Assembly: GCF_019207085.1 (NCBI RefSeq)
Contig: NZ_JAATOM010000015.1
Location: 1-64,000, forward strand
Length of the DNA: 64,000 nt
From: Variovorax sp. dw_308
Lineage (GTDB): Bacteria; Pseudomonadota; Gammaproteobacteria; Burkholderiales; Burkholderiaceae_C
Direction: 5' to 3'
Each line of letters opens with the position of its first letter. The first letter of the stretch is position 1. Below the pieces are notes generated by a model. That model was not told the origin of the DNA. It did no database searches and was given only the letters and a program-made list of their open reading frames with translations. Both the position numbers and the translations under genes were made by a program. This document shows, piece by piece, positions 16,837 through 27,260 of the stretch.

Positions 16837-17123
16837 GCACGGAAAACGAATGGCCATTGTGGGAAGTGTTCGTCCGCTCCAAGGCGGGCCTGGACCACAA
16901 GCATTGCGGCAGCCTGCATGCCGCCGACTCGAAGATGGCGATCCAGATGGCGCGTGACGTCTACACGCGCCGCCAGGAAGGCTGCAGCGTGTGGGTGGTG
17001 CGCTCCGAGCAGATCGTCGCCAGCGACCCCGGCGAGAAGGACATGTACTTCGATCCGGCCGAGGACAAGGTCTATCGCCACCCCACCTTCTACGAGCTTC
17101 CAAAAGCCGTGGACCACATGTGA
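16833..17123 (+). CDS. paaB: Phenylacetyl-CoA epoxidase subunit PaaB
   Basis: A 96-residue protein starting MSTENEWPLWEVFVRSKAGL, with the family pattern LDHKHCGSLHAADSKMA and ARDVYTRRQEGCSVWVV. PaaB is a small bridging subunit that holds two PaaAC heterodimers together. It overlaps paaA by ATGA and ends 12 bases before paaC. The frame opening at 16722 is an artefact extending into paaA. Confidence 0.95.
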   Translation: MSTENEWPLWEVFVRSKAGLDHKHCGSLHAADSKMAIQMARDVYTRRQEGCSVWVVRSEQIVASDPGEKDMYFDPAEDKVYRHPTFYELPKAVDHM

Positions 17124-17135
17124 CCGGGTTCTGAC

Positions 17136-17909
17136 ATGCAAGCCTCCATCGAACTCGATCTGACGCCCTCCGCGCAGTACCTGCTGCGCATCGGCGATAC
17201 CTGCCTGATCCTGGCCCAGCGCCTCGGCGAATGGTGCGGTCACGCCCCCATCCTCGAGGAAGACATCGCCATGTCGAACATCGCGCTCGACCTCATCGGC
17301 CAGGCGCGGGCCTTGCTGACGCGCGCCGGCGAGATCGAAGGCCGGCAGCACGACGAAGACCAGCTGGCCTTCCTGCGCAAGGAGCGCGATTACTTCAACC
17401 TGACGATGGTCGAGCTGCCGCGCGGCGACTTCGCGGTCAGCGTGCTGCGCAATACCATGGTCTCGACCTGGCTCAAGTTGCTGTGGGAGCGGCTCGCGAA
17501 TTCGAGCGACGCGGAGGTCCAGGCCATCGCCGGCAAGGCGTTGAAGGAAGCGCGGTACCACCAGCAGCATTCGGGCGACTGGGTGGTGCGCCTGGGCGAC
17601 GGCACCGACGAGTCGCGCAACCGCATGAAGGCCGCGCTGGAACACCTGTGGCGCTATGCCGCGGAGCTGTTCGACACCGATGCCATCGACGAGCAGGCGC
17701 ACGCCGCCGGCATGGGCCCGCTGTGGTCCGAGCTGAAGGCACCGTGGACGGCGGAGATCCAAGCCATCCTCGAGGAAGCCGGCTTCGCGCTGCCCGCCGA
17801 TTCCGCCTTCCGCAGCGAAGGCAAGCGCGGCCTGCACAGCGAGCACATGGGCTTCATCCTGACCGACATGCAGTACCTGCAGCGCAGCTTTCCCGGAGGC
17901 GTGTGGTGA
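17136..17909 (+). CDS. paaC: Phenylacetyl-CoA epoxidase structural subunit PaaC
   Basis: A 257-residue ferritin-fold subunit lacking a full diiron site, as in the family. Marker segments are RIGDTCLILAQRLGEWCGHA near residue 15, LEEDIAMSNIALDLIGQARA near 40, and KEARYHQQHSGDWVVRLGDG near 135. It pairs with PaaA in the monooxygenase. Its TGA overlaps the GTG start of paaD (GTGA at 17906-17909). Confidence 0.95.
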   Translation: MQASIELDLTPSAQYLLRIGDTCLILAQRLGEWCGHAPILEEDIAMSNIALDLIGQARALLTRAGEIEGRQHDEDQLAFLRKERDYFNLTMVELPRGDFAVSVLRNTMVSTWLKLLWERLANSSDAEVQAIAGKALKEARYHQQHSGDWVVRLGDGTDESRNRMKAALEHLWRYAAELFDTDAIDEQAHAAGMGPLWSELKAPWTAEIQAILEEAGFALPADSAFRSEGKRGLHSEHMGFILTDMQYLQRSFPGGVW

Positions 17910-18442
17910 CGCTGGAACTGTGCGTCGCCGAAGCACGCAGCGAGCGCACACGCGCGGCCTGGGACGTGCTCGCGACGGTGCTCGACCCCGAGGTGCCCGC
18001 CGTGTCGGTGCGTGACCTCGGCATCGTGCGCGACGTGATCGAGCACGACGACGGCCTCGAGATCGTGCTGACGCCGACCTACTCCGGCTGCCCGGCGACC
18101 GAGGTGATCGAGCACGACGTCCTTGCGGCCATCGATGCCTCAGGGCTGGGGCCGGCCCGCGTGAGCCTGCGCCGCGCGCCCGCCTGGACCACCGACTGGA
18201 TCAGCGCCGAAGGCCGTCGCAAGCTCACCGAATACGGCATCGCGCCACCCGGCCCGGCGACATCGAACGAGGCCGTGCCCATCCGTTTCTTCGGCCGCCA
18301 CAGCGAGGCGCAGAAACTCGCCTGCCCGCGTTGCGGCAGCTTCCACACCGAGCGGCTCGCAGCCTTCGGTTCCACCGCGTGCAAGGCGATCTACCGTTGC
18401 CTGGCCTGCAAGGAACCCTTCGAGCACTTCAAGCCGATCTGA
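17906..18442 (+). CDS. paaD: PaaD, Fe-S maturation-type protein of the epoxidase
   Basis: Starting at the GTG at 17906 (overlapping paaC by GTGA), the protein is 178 residues. The N-terminal MIP18/DUF59 domain is marked by TVLDPEVPAVSVRDLGIVRD and TPTYSGCPATEVIE. A C-terminal four-Cys zinc or iron site follows: CPRCGSFHTERLAAFGSTAC, then YRCLACKEPFEHFK. PaaD is needed for an active epoxidase, probably by iron-sulfur assembly on PaaE. The longer frame from 17231 is a shadow of paaC. Confidence 0.92.
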   Translation: MTLELCVAEARSERTRAAWDVLATVLDPEVPAVSVRDLGIVRDVIEHDDGLEIVLTPTYSGCPATEVIEHDVLAAIDASGLGPARVSLRRAPAWTTDWISAEGRRKLTEYGIAPPGPATSNEAVPIRFFGRHSEAQKLACPRCGSFHTERLAAFGSTACKAIYRCLACKEPFEHFKPI

Positions 18443-18453
18443 CCGAGAACACC

Positions 18454-19539
18454 ATGTCCGTCATGTTCCATCCACTGCGTGTGCGCGCCATCGAGCCCGA
18501 TACGCAAGAAGCCGTCATCGTCTCCTTCGACGTGCCGCCCGACCTGCGCGAAGTGTTCGGCTTCACGCAGGGCCAGTACCTCACGCTGCGCACCGACATC
18601 GACGGGCAGGACCTGCGCCGCTCGTACTCGATCTGCGCCGGTGTCGACGACGGCGAACTGCGCGTGGGCGTGCGCAAGGTGCGCGGCGGCGTGTTCTCCA
18701 ACTGGATCAACGAGCACCTGCAGCCGGGCCACACCGTGCAGGTCATGGCGCCGCAAGGCCGCTTTTTCGTGCCGCTCGATCCGGCATCGCACCGCCATCA
18801 CGTCGGCATTGCCGGCGGCAGCGGCATCACGCCGATCCTGTCGATCATGAAGACGGTGCTGGCGCGCGAGCCGAAGAGCCGCTTCACGCTGATCTACGGC
18901 AACCGGCTGCTGCAGTCGACGATGTTCAAGGAAGAGATCGAGGACCTCAAGAACCGCTACATGACGCGGCTGTCGCTGCAGCATGTGTTCTCCGACGAGC
19001 ACACCGACGCACCGCTCAACCACGGCGTGATGGACCGCGTGAAGATCGGCGAGTTCCTCAAGAGCGTGGTGCCTGCGGGCGGCATCGACCATGTGTATGT
19101 CTGCGGCCCGTTCCAGATGAACGACGAGGCCGAGGCCGCGCTGCTGGACGCGGGCGTCCCCGAGGAGCGCATCCACATCGAGCGATTCGGCGTCGCATTG
19201 CCATCGACCGGCCCGGTCGGCGCGGTGGTGCACGAGGCCAAGCCCGGCGACGCCGAGACGGCGCGCATCGTCATCATCCGCGACGGCCTGCAGCGCGAGA
19301 TCTCGTTCACCAAGAACCAGCCGAGCATCCTCGACGCCGCATCGGCCGCGGGCCTCGAAGTGCCGTACTCCTGCACGTCGGGCGTGTGCGGCACCTGCCG
19401 CGCCAAGCTCATGGAAGGCGAGGTGCGCATGGAGCGCAACTTCGCGCTGGACAAGAAGGAAGTGGCCAGCGGCTTCATCCTGACCTGCCAGGCGCATCCG
19501 CTGACCGAGCGGGTTGTCCTCTCCTTCGACGAACGCTAG
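18454..19539 (+). CDS. paaE: Phenylacetyl-CoA epoxidase reductase PaaE
   Basis: A 361-residue ferredoxin reductase starting MSVMFHPLRVRAIEPDTQEA. In order it has an FAD domain with RRSYSICAG (the RxYS flavin motif), an NAD(P) domain with GIAGGSGITPILSIMK and CGPFQMNDE, and a C-terminal plant-type [2Fe-2S] domain with the CTSGVCGTCRAKL cluster loop and the final Cys in LTCQAHP. It passes electrons from NADPH to PaaAC. It is the last of the contiguous paaABCDE block; a 125-base gap follows before the transporter genes. Confidence 0.95.
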   Translation: MSVMFHPLRVRAIEPDTQEAVIVSFDVPPDLREVFGFTQGQYLTLRTDIDGQDLRRSYSICAGVDDGELRVGVRKVRGGVFSNWINEHLQPGHTVQVMAPQGRFFVPLDPASHRHHVGIAGGSGITPILSIMKTVLAREPKSRFTLIYGNRLLQSTMFKEEIEDLKNRYMTRLSLQHVFSDEHTDAPLNHGVMDRVKIGEFLKSVVPAGGIDHVYVCGPFQMNDEAEAALLDAGVPEERIHIERFGVALPSTGPVGAVVHEAKPGDAETARIVIIRDGLQREISFTKNQPSILDAASAAGLEVPYSCTSGVCGTCRAKLMEGEVRMERNFALDKKEVASGFILTCQAHPLTERVVLSFDER

Positions 19540-19664
19540 TGGCGCATCCGGGCGCGCGGGTACATCCCGATGACGGTGAGCCTCTGGACACCGTCCACTA
19601 ACGCCCGGCGTCTTGCCGCAATTTTTTCGCATATTCCTTTCCCACATCCACTCCGGAGAAGACC

Positions 19665-20810
19665 ATGAAATCGTTCAAACCCCTGCTGCTGATCGCCCTG
19701 CTCGGCGCAGCGCTGGCCGCACAGGCCGACATCAACGTCGGCGTCACGCTGTCGGCCACTGGCCCGGCGGCGTCGCTCGGCATTCCGGAGAAGAACACCA
19801 TCGCGCTGATGCCCAAGACCATCGGCGGGCAGAAGGTCAACTACATCGTGCTCGACGATGCGTCCGACACGACCGCGGCGGTGGCCAACACGCGCAAGCT
19901 CATCACGGAAAGCAAGGTCGACGTGGTGCTGGGCTCGACCGTGACGCCGGCATCGCTGGCGATGATCGACGTGATCTCCGAAGCCAAGACGCCGATGATC
20001 TCGATGGCCGCTTCGGCGCGCATCGTGGAGCCGATGGACGACAAGCGCAAGTGGGTCTTCAAGACGCCGCAGAACGACATCATGATGTCGCTCGCCATTG
20101 CCGAGCACATGCAGAAGGCGGGCGTGAAGACGGTGGGCTTCATCGGTTTCTCCGACGCGTACGGCGAGGGCTGGTTCCAGGAGTTCGGCAAGGCCGCGGG
20201 CCTCAAGGGCCTGACCATCGTCGCCAACGAGCGCTTCAGCCGCAGCGACACCTCGGTCACCGGCCAGGCACTGAAGATCATGTCGGCCAAGCCCGACGCG
20301 GTGCTGGTCGCCGGCTCGGGCACGCCCGCCGCGCTGCCGCAGAAGACGCTGAAGGAACGCGGCTATGCGGGCAAGATGTACCAGACCCACGGCGTGGCGA
20401 ACGGCGACTTCCTTCGCGTGGGCGGCAAGGATGTGGAAGGCACTTTCCTGCCCTCGGGCCCGGTGCTCGTCGCCGACCAGTTGCCCGCCGCCAACCCGGT
20501 GAAGAAGAGCGCGATGGCCTATATCGCGGCCTATGAAGCGGCGAACGGCAAGGGCAGCGTCTCGACGTTCGGCGGCCATGCATGGGATGCGGGCCTGCTG
20601 ATGGCGACCGCCGTTCCGGTGGCGCTGAAGAAGGCGCAACCCGGCACGCCGGAGTTCCGTGCCGCGTTGCGAGATGCGCTGGAGCAGATCAAGGAAGTGC
20701 CGGGCGCGCACGGCATCTTCACGATGTCGCCGACCGACCACCTGGGCCTGGACCAGCGCGCACGCGTGATGGTCAAGATCGAAGGCGGCGCCTGGAAATA
20801 CCAGCCTTGA
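19665..20810 (+). CDS. Branched-chain-type ABC transporter substrate-binding protein
   Basis: A 381-residue periplasmic protein with a Sec signal peptide (MKSFKPLLLIALLGAALAAQ, cleavage after AQA) and the LivK/Peripla_BP_6 fold: INVGVTLSATGPAASLGIPE, then VVLGSTVTPASLAMIDVISE, and VGFIGFSDAYGEGW. The family captures branched-chain amino acids, amides or aromatic acids. The gene lies between paaE and its permease and ATPase partners, and the last of these overlaps paaZ, so phenylacetate or a related aryl acid is the inferred ligand. A similar linkage is known in Azoarcus evansii. Ligand identity cannot be read from sequence. Confidence 0.88.
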   Translation: MKSFKPLLLIALLGAALAAQADINVGVTLSATGPAASLGIPEKNTIALMPKTIGGQKVNYIVLDDASDTTAAVANTRKLITESKVDVVLGSTVTPASLAMIDVISEAKTPMISMAASARIVEPMDDKRKWVFKTPQNDIMMSLAIAEHMQKAGVKTVGFIGFSDAYGEGWFQEFGKAAGLKGLTIVANERFSRSDTSVTGQALKIMSAKPDAVLVAGSGTPAALPQKTLKERGYAGKMYQTHGVANGDFLRVGGKDVEGTFLPSGPVLVADQLPAANPVKKSAMAYIAAYEAANGKGSVSTFGGHAWDAGLLMATAVPVALKKAQPGTPEFRAALRDALEQIKEVPGAHGIFTMSPTDHLGLDQRARVMVKIEGGAWKYQP

Positions 20811-20812
20811 GA

Positions 20813-20992
20813 AGCTAGGGATCTTCTGCTGCGCGCAGCGATCCCGGGCCTTCGATGTCGAGTGCGGCATGGCAAGCGCTCCGCGCACTTGTCGGCCTGC
20901 GCCCAACGGCAATGACGCCGTCCTTGAATACGGCGCTGCACTTCGGCCCGAGCTCGGTGCTCGCTGCGAAATCTTCTGACCTTCTCCCTACA
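20813..20992. repeat. Dispersed structured repeat, copy A
   Basis: The gap between binding-protein and permease genes matches 54679-54855 in layout and in several blocks. These include CAAGCGCTCCGCGCACTTGT against CAAGCGCTTCGCGCAGTTGT and TCGCTGCGAAATCTTC against TCGCTACGAAATCTTC. The outer ends form an imperfect inverted repeat. There is no open frame, and it is read through by the transporter operon. Confidence 0.6.
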
Positions 20993-21003
20993 GGAACCTA
21001 TTT

Positions 21004-22032
21004 ATGGACGCACAGATCGCCCTGCTGCTTGCGCAGGACGGCCTCGTCAATGGCGCGGTGTACGGACTGATGGCGCTGGCCCTGGTGCTGGTGTTTTCGG
21101 TCACGCGCGTCATCTTCATCCCGCAGGGCGAGTTCGTCGCCTTTGGCGCGTTGTCGATGGCCATGATGCAGGCCGGCCGCGTGCCTCCGACGCTGTGGTT
21201 GCTGCTGGTGCTGGCGGCGGCGGCGCTGATCGTCGAAGCATGGCGCTGGAAGCGCGGCGCGACCGTGGAGTGGACATCGGCCTTGCTCTGGTGCGTCGCG
21301 TTCCCGGTGCTTGCCTGCGCGCTCGCACTGGCATGGCGGCCCACGGGCGTCGCGGCGCAGGCCTTCACCACGCTGGTGCTGGTCATGCCGCTCGGGCCGT
21401 TGCTCTATCGGCTCGCGTTCAGGCCGATGGTCAATGCCACGGTGCTGACCCTCCTGATCGTCTCGGTCGCGCTGCATGGCGTGCTGGTCGGGCTCGGCCT
21501 GCTGTTCTTCGGCGCGGAGGGATCGCGCACGCCGGCGTTCTCGGAAGCGCGCTACGAAGTGGGCGGCTTGCAGGTGAGCGGGCAGTCGCTCGTCGTCATC
21601 GGCGTGACCTTCGTGCTCGTCGTGCTGATGTTCCAGTTCTTCGGCCGTTCGATGGTCGGCAAGGCGCTGCGCGCCACCGCGATGAACCGCGTCGGCGCGC
21701 GGCTGATGGGCATCCCGACCGAGTTGGCAGGCGACGTGAGCTTTGCGTTGGCCGCGCTCATCGGCGCCGTGTCAGGGCTGCTGATCGCACCGCTGACCAC
21801 GGTCTACTACGACACGGGTTTTCTCATCGGTCTCAAGGGCTTCGTGGCCGCCATCGTCGGCGGGCTGGCGAGCTATCCTGCCGCGCTGCTCGGCGCGCTG
21901 CTGGTGGGTCAACTCGAATCGTTCTCTTCCTTCTGGGCCAGCGCCTTCAAGGAGGTGCTGGTGTTCACGCTGATCATCCCGGTGCTGTGGTGGCGCTCCT
22001 TGCGCAGCCATCACGTGGAGGAAGAGGAATGA
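21004..22032 (+). CDS. Branched-chain-type ABC permease (LivH-like)
   Basis: A 342-residue inner-membrane protein starting MDAQIALLLAQDGLVNGAVY. It has about eight hydrophobic segments and the LivH signatures GLVNGAVYGLMALALVLVFS and the cytoplasmic coupling loop GKALRATAMNRVGARLMGIP. It forms the translocation pore with the LivM half of the next gene. It is about 30-50 residues longer than typical LivH because of an extra segment near residues 60-110 (hydrophobic, with RWKRGATVEWTS). It is separated from the next gene by a 181-base palindromic repeat. Confidence 0.9.
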   Translation: MDAQIALLLAQDGLVNGAVYGLMALALVLVFSVTRVIFIPQGEFVAFGALSMAMMQAGRVPPTLWLLLVLAAAALIVEAWRWKRGATVEWTSALLWCVAFPVLACALALAWRPTGVAAQAFTTLVLVMPLGPLLYRLAFRPMVNATVLTLLIVSVALHGVLVGLGLLFFGAEGSRTPAFSEARYEVGGLQVSGQSLVVIGVTFVLVVLMFQFFGRSMVGKALRATAMNRVGARLMGIPTELAGDVSFALAALIGAVSGLLIAPLTTVYYDTGFLIGLKGFVAAIVGGLASYPAALLGALLVGQLESFSSFWASAFKEVLVFTLIIPVLWWRSLRSHHVEEEE

Positions 22033-22076
22033 AGCGCATGAATACGGGATCGGGAGCGGGAACGGGTTCGGGTGCA

Positions 22077-22184
22077 GAACGCAGAAGGAATACAAAAGGT
22101 ACGCAGAAGTCGCAGAAGAATCCAACGAATTCTTTGATGGTTTTCTTTTGCGACCTCTGCGAAACCTCTGCGACTTCTGCGTTC
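22077..22184. repeat. Palindromic CGCAGAAG intergenic repeat
   Basis: GAACGCAGAAG (22077-22087) and ACGCAGAAGTCGCAG (about 22100-22114) pair with CTGCGACTTCTGCGT (about 22168-22182) and CTTCTGCGTTC at the end. It also has inner CGACCTCTGCGAAACCTCTGCG repeats. CGCAGA-rich intergenic repeats of this kind occur in many GC-rich proteobacteria. It interrupts the transporter operon without an open frame. Confidence 0.65.
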
Positions 22185-22213
22185 GGCTTCCACATTTGCA
22201 TCGAGGCAAACGT

Positions 22214-24069
22214 ATGAGCGCATCGACAAACAACACGCCGATGCCAGCGCCAAGCTCTGGCGGCTTTCTCACGCGGCGCCATCTCACGCTCGCCGCGATC
22301 GTGGTGCTCGCAGTGGTCTGGAACTGGCTCCCTGAATTCACCGTCGTGGTGATGAGCTACATCGGCCTTTACGCGATCGTCGCGGTGGGCCTGGCCATGC
22401 TGACCGGGGTCGGCGGGATGACCTCCTTCGGGCAGGCTGCGTTCGTCGGCATGGGCGCCTATGCGACGGCGTGGACCTGTACCTCGCCGACGGCCGCCTC
22501 GACGATCGGCGCGGTGGTGGGCACCGGCTTGCTGCCCTGGGTCGGACTGGTGCTCGGCCTGGTGCTGACCTTCGCGCTGGCCTGGATGCTGGGCGCAGTC
22601 ACGGTCAAGCTGCAGGGCCACTACCTGCCGCTGTGCACCATTGCGTGGGGCCTGAGCCTTTACTATCTGTTCGGCAACATGGAGTTCCTCGGCGGGCAGA
22701 CCGGCATCACCGGCGTGCCGGCGCTGGTCATCGCGGGCTGGTCGCTGGCATCGCCGCGCGCGCTCGGCGTGGTGATCTGGGCTGTGCTGCTGATCGGCTT
22801 GTGGCTGCTGCACAACCTGCTCGATTCGCGCGAAGGCCGCGCGGTGCGTGCGCTCAAGAACGGCCGGCTCATGGCCGAGTCGATGGGCGTGGACACGGCC
22901 CGCTACCGCATCAAGCTGTTCGTGCTGGCCGCGTTGCTGGCGGCGATTTCCGGCTGGCTCTACGCGCACATGCAGCGCTTCGTGAACCCGACGCCCTTCA
23001 ATCTCAACATCGGCATCGAATACCTGTTCATGGCGGTGGTCGGCGGTGCGGGACACCTGTGGGGCGCGGTGCTGGGCGCGGCGCTGATCACCTTGTTGAA
23101 GGAGAAGCTGCAGGACATCCTGCCGGGGCTGCTGGGGACCAGCGGCAACTTCGAGGTGATCGTGTTCGGCTTGCTGATGCTGCTGGTGCTGCAGCGCTTC
23201 GCGGAAGGCTTGTGGCCGGCGCTGGAGCGCCTGGGGCAGCGCTTCCTGCGCGCCGAAGCGGCACGCGCACCACGCGGCATGGCGACGCTGGCGCGGCGCG
23301 TGTTGCCGGCGCGCGGCACGGTGCTGCTGCAGTCGTCCAGCGTGACCAAGCGCTTCGGCGGACTGGTCGCCAACAACGACGTGACGATGAACGTCAAGGC
23401 CGGCGAGATCCATGCGCTGATCGGACCGAACGGCGCGGGCAAGAGCACCTTCTTCAACATGATCTCCGGCGTGGACGACCCGACCGAAGGCGAGGTTCGC
23501 CTGATGGACAAGCCCATGCACGAACTGCCCGCGCGTGACTTCGCCTCGCTGGGTCTGAGCCGCACCTTCCAGCACGTGCGCCTGCTGGGGCAGCGCAGCG
23601 TGATCGAGAACGTGGCGCTGGGCGCGCACCTGCGCGCCAAGCGCGGCTGGGTCGCATCGATGTTGCGGCTGGACCGCGGCGAAGAGGCAGCATTGCTGGC
23701 AGAAGCGCGGCACCAGATCGAACGTTGCGGACTGGGCGCGCATGCGGACACGCCGGCTGCCTCGCTGGCATTGGGGCAGCAACGCGTGGTCGAGATCGCG
23801 CGCGCGCTGGCCAGCCAGCCGGCCGTGCTGTTGCTCGACGAGCCGGCGGCCGGTCTGCGCCATCTGGAGAAACGCGCACTGGCCGAACTGCTCTCGCAAC
23901 TTCGCGCCGAAGGCCTGGGCATCCTCGTGGTCGAACACGACATGGAGTTCGTCATGAACCTGGCCGACCGCATCACGGTGCTGGAGTTCGGCACCGTCAT
24001 CGCCGAGGGCACGCCGGCGGAAGTGCAGGCCAACCCGCGTGTGCTCGATGCCTATTTGGGTGGGGCGGA

Positions 24070-24073
<4 letters not shown>
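22214..24073 (+). CDS. Fused LivM permease / LivG ATPase
   Basis: From the ATG at 22214 (MSASTNNTPMPAPSSGGFLT) the protein is 619 residues. Residues about 25-330 are a LivM permease (VGLAMLTGVGGMTSFGQAAF and GHLWGAVLGAALITLLKEKL). After a linker, residues about 365-619 are a LivG ATPase with Walker A GPNGAGKSTFF, signature LALGQQRVVEIARAL, Walker B VLLLDEPAAGL and the LivG-type C-terminus. The fusion ties one permease half to one ATPase half. The stop overlaps livF by ATGA. Such fusions are known in aromatic-acid-type transporters but most LivM and LivG are separate. Confidence 0.92.
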
Positions 24074-24860
<787 letters not shown>

Positions 24861-24864
<4 letters not shown>

Positions 24865-26906
24865 CCACCGTTCTCCAGAGTTACATCGCCGGCCGCTGGG
24901 TCGGGAGCCAGGCTGCGCAGACACTGAACAGCGCCATCAACGGCCAGCCAGTGGCCAGCACGCATGCCGAGGCGCTCGATTTCGGCGAGGCCGTCGCGCA
25001 TGCGCGCAAAGTCGGCTTGCCCGCCTTGCTGGCCATGGACTTCCAGCAGCGCGCCGAGCGCCTCAAGGCGCTGGGCAAGTACCTGGCGCAGCACAAGGAA
25101 AAGCTCTACGCCATCTCGGCCCACACCGGCGCGACGCGTGCCGACGGCTGGATCGACATCGAAGGCGGCGCGGGCACCTTGATGGCCTATGCCAGCATGG
25201 GCAGCAATGAATTGCCCTCGGGCAACCTGGTGCACGAAGGCCCCGCGATGCCGCTCGGCAGGAAGGGCGGCTTCGCCGGCACGCACATCCTGGTGCCGCG
25301 CCACGGCGTGGCCGTGCACATCAATGCCTTCAACTTCCCGGTGTGGGGCCTGCTGGAGAAGTTCGCGCCCAGCTTCCTGGCCGGCATGCCCTGCATCGGC
25401 AAGCCCGCCACCGCCACCAGCTACCTGACCGAGGCGCTGGTGCGCCTCGTCAACGAATCAGGCCTGCTGCCGGAAGGCGCGCTGCAACTCGTCATCGGCG
25501 GCACGGGCGACTTGCTCGACCGGCTCGATGGCTCCGACTTCGTCACCTTCACCGGCTCGGCCGACACCGCGGCCAAGCTGCGCGTGCATCCGAACGTCGT
25601 GCGCAACTCGATCCCGTTCAACGCCGAGGCCGACTCGCTGAACTGCGCGATCCTCGCGCCCGACGTGACGCCCGACGACGAGGAGTTCGACCTGTTCGTG
25701 AAGGAGGTGGCGCGCGAGATGACCACCAAGGCCGGCCAGAAATGCACGGCCATCCGTCGCGCCATCGTGCCGCGCCAGCATGTCGATGCGGTGGCGGAGA
25801 AGCTGCGTGCAAGGCTTGCGAAGACCGTCATCGGCGACCCGTCGCGCGAGGACGTGCGCATGGGCGCGCTGGCCTCGCGCGCGCAGTTCGACGACGTGTC
25901 GGAACGCGTCGCGACCTTGATGCAAGGCGCCGAGCTGGTCTACGGCGAGCGCGACGGTTTCGCGCCCGTGGGCGAGGGCGTGGCCAACGGCGCGTTCTTC
26001 TCGCCGACGCTGCTCCTGAGCCGCAAGCCGCTGCAGCACGACGCGGTGCATGACATCGAAGCCTTCGGCCCGGTCAGCACCTTGATGGCCTACGACGGCA
26101 TCGACGAAGCGATGGCGCTGGCCGCACGCGGACGCGGCAGCCTGGTCGGCACGCTGGTCACGCGCGACCCGAAGATCGCGGCGCGCGTCATTCCCGCGGT
26201 GGCCGCCTTGCATGGCCGTTTCCTCGTGCTCGACCGCGAGGCCGCCGCCGAATCGACCGGCCATGGTTCGCCGCTGCCCCAACTCAAGCACGGCGGCCCG
26301 GGCCGCGCTGGCGGTGGCGAGGAACTCGGCGGCATCCGCGCCGTGAAGCACTACCTGCAACGCACGGCAGTGCAGGGCTCGCCAACGATGATCGCGGCGA
26401 TCACCGGTGAATACATGCGCGGCGCCGCGCGGCAGGAGAGCGAATCGCATCCCTTCCGCAAGCACTTCGAGGACCTGCAGATCGGCGACTCGCTGCTGAC
26501 CCATCGGCGCACGGTGGGCGAGGCCGACATCGTGGCCTTCGGCGGCATCTCCGGCGACTACTTCTACATGCACTTCGACGAGGTGGCGGCCAAGGAATCT
26601 CCCTTCGGCAAGCGCATCGCGCACGGCTACTTCGTGCTGTCGGCCGCGGCCGGACTGTTCGTGTCGCCCGCGCCCGGACCGGTGCTGGCCAACTACGGCC
26701 TGGACACGCTGCGCTTCGTCAAGCCCGTGGGCATCGGCGACACGATCCGCGCGCGCCTCACCGCCAAGCGCAAGATCGACCGCAACAAGAAGGACGCCAA
26801 CGGCGTCGGCCAGGGCGTGGTCGCGTGGGATGTGGAGGTCACCAACCAGCTTGACGAGGTGGTGGCGAGCTATGACATCCTGACGCTGGTGTCGAAGCGG
26901 GCGTAG
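24861..26906 (+). CDS. paaZ: PaaZ, oxepin-CoA hydrolase / semialdehyde dehydrogenase
   Basis: It starts with GTG at 24861, overlapping livF (GTGA), giving 681 residues. Residues 1 to about 525 are an aldehyde dehydrogenase: NAFNFPVWGLLEKFAPSFLA, VTFTGSADTAAKLRVHP, and the catalytic Cys in TTKAGQKCTAIRRAIVP. Residues about 540-681 are a MaoC-like hydratase with SGDYFYMHFDEVAAKESPFG carrying the catalytic Asp/His pair and HGYFVLSAAAGLF. The hydratase opens the oxepin-CoA ring and the dehydrogenase oxidises the aldehyde to 3-oxo-5,6-dehydrosuberyl-CoA. The later beta-oxidation genes (paaF, H, J) are not in the window. Confidence 0.94.
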
Positions 26907-27003
26907 CGTCCGGTCTCCAGGCACGACCTCCGCTGACGATCGCGAGATTGCGAGATCGCGGGTCCGTATCCGGGGCGGGATCACGCCGACGGCGTACTCT
27001 GCT

Positions 27004-27219
27004 CCGCGAATGTCCCCCGGCCTTCGGCCTCCTCCTTCATTTCGCTGCGCAGAGCACACCATCGACGTGATCATGACGCGCCGTCGTTGCTCGACGCTCT
27101 TCGGAACACAACGGACCCTTCCACGTGCCGAGGGCATCGGGTGTTCCCCGCAGCGAAATAAAGGAGGAGCCGAAGGCGGGGGACATTCGCGGAGGGGAAT
27201 ACCCGGTGTCCTCGGCACG
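27004..27219. repeat. Nested long inverted repeat
   Basis: Arm 27004-27049 pairs with 27149-27192 over about 45 bases with few mismatches (CCGCGAATGTCCCCC against its complement). A second pair, 27124-27155 with 27188-27219 (CGTGCCGAGG and CCTCGGCACG at the ends), encloses the right arm of the first, so the two folds compete. It lies in the convergent gap between paaZ and the PLD gene (26907-27260), which has no other gene. It could act as a terminator region or be a mobile repeat. Confidence 0.7.
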
Positions 27220-27260
27220 CATCCCAGTCGCATCTCACGCGGTGGGCCGACGCGATGCCC

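Noticed and set aside
22033..22213. Coding sequence in the LivH-LivMG gap
   Set aside because: Open frames there are encoded by the palindromic CGCAGAAG repeat; LivMG begins at the ATG at 22214.
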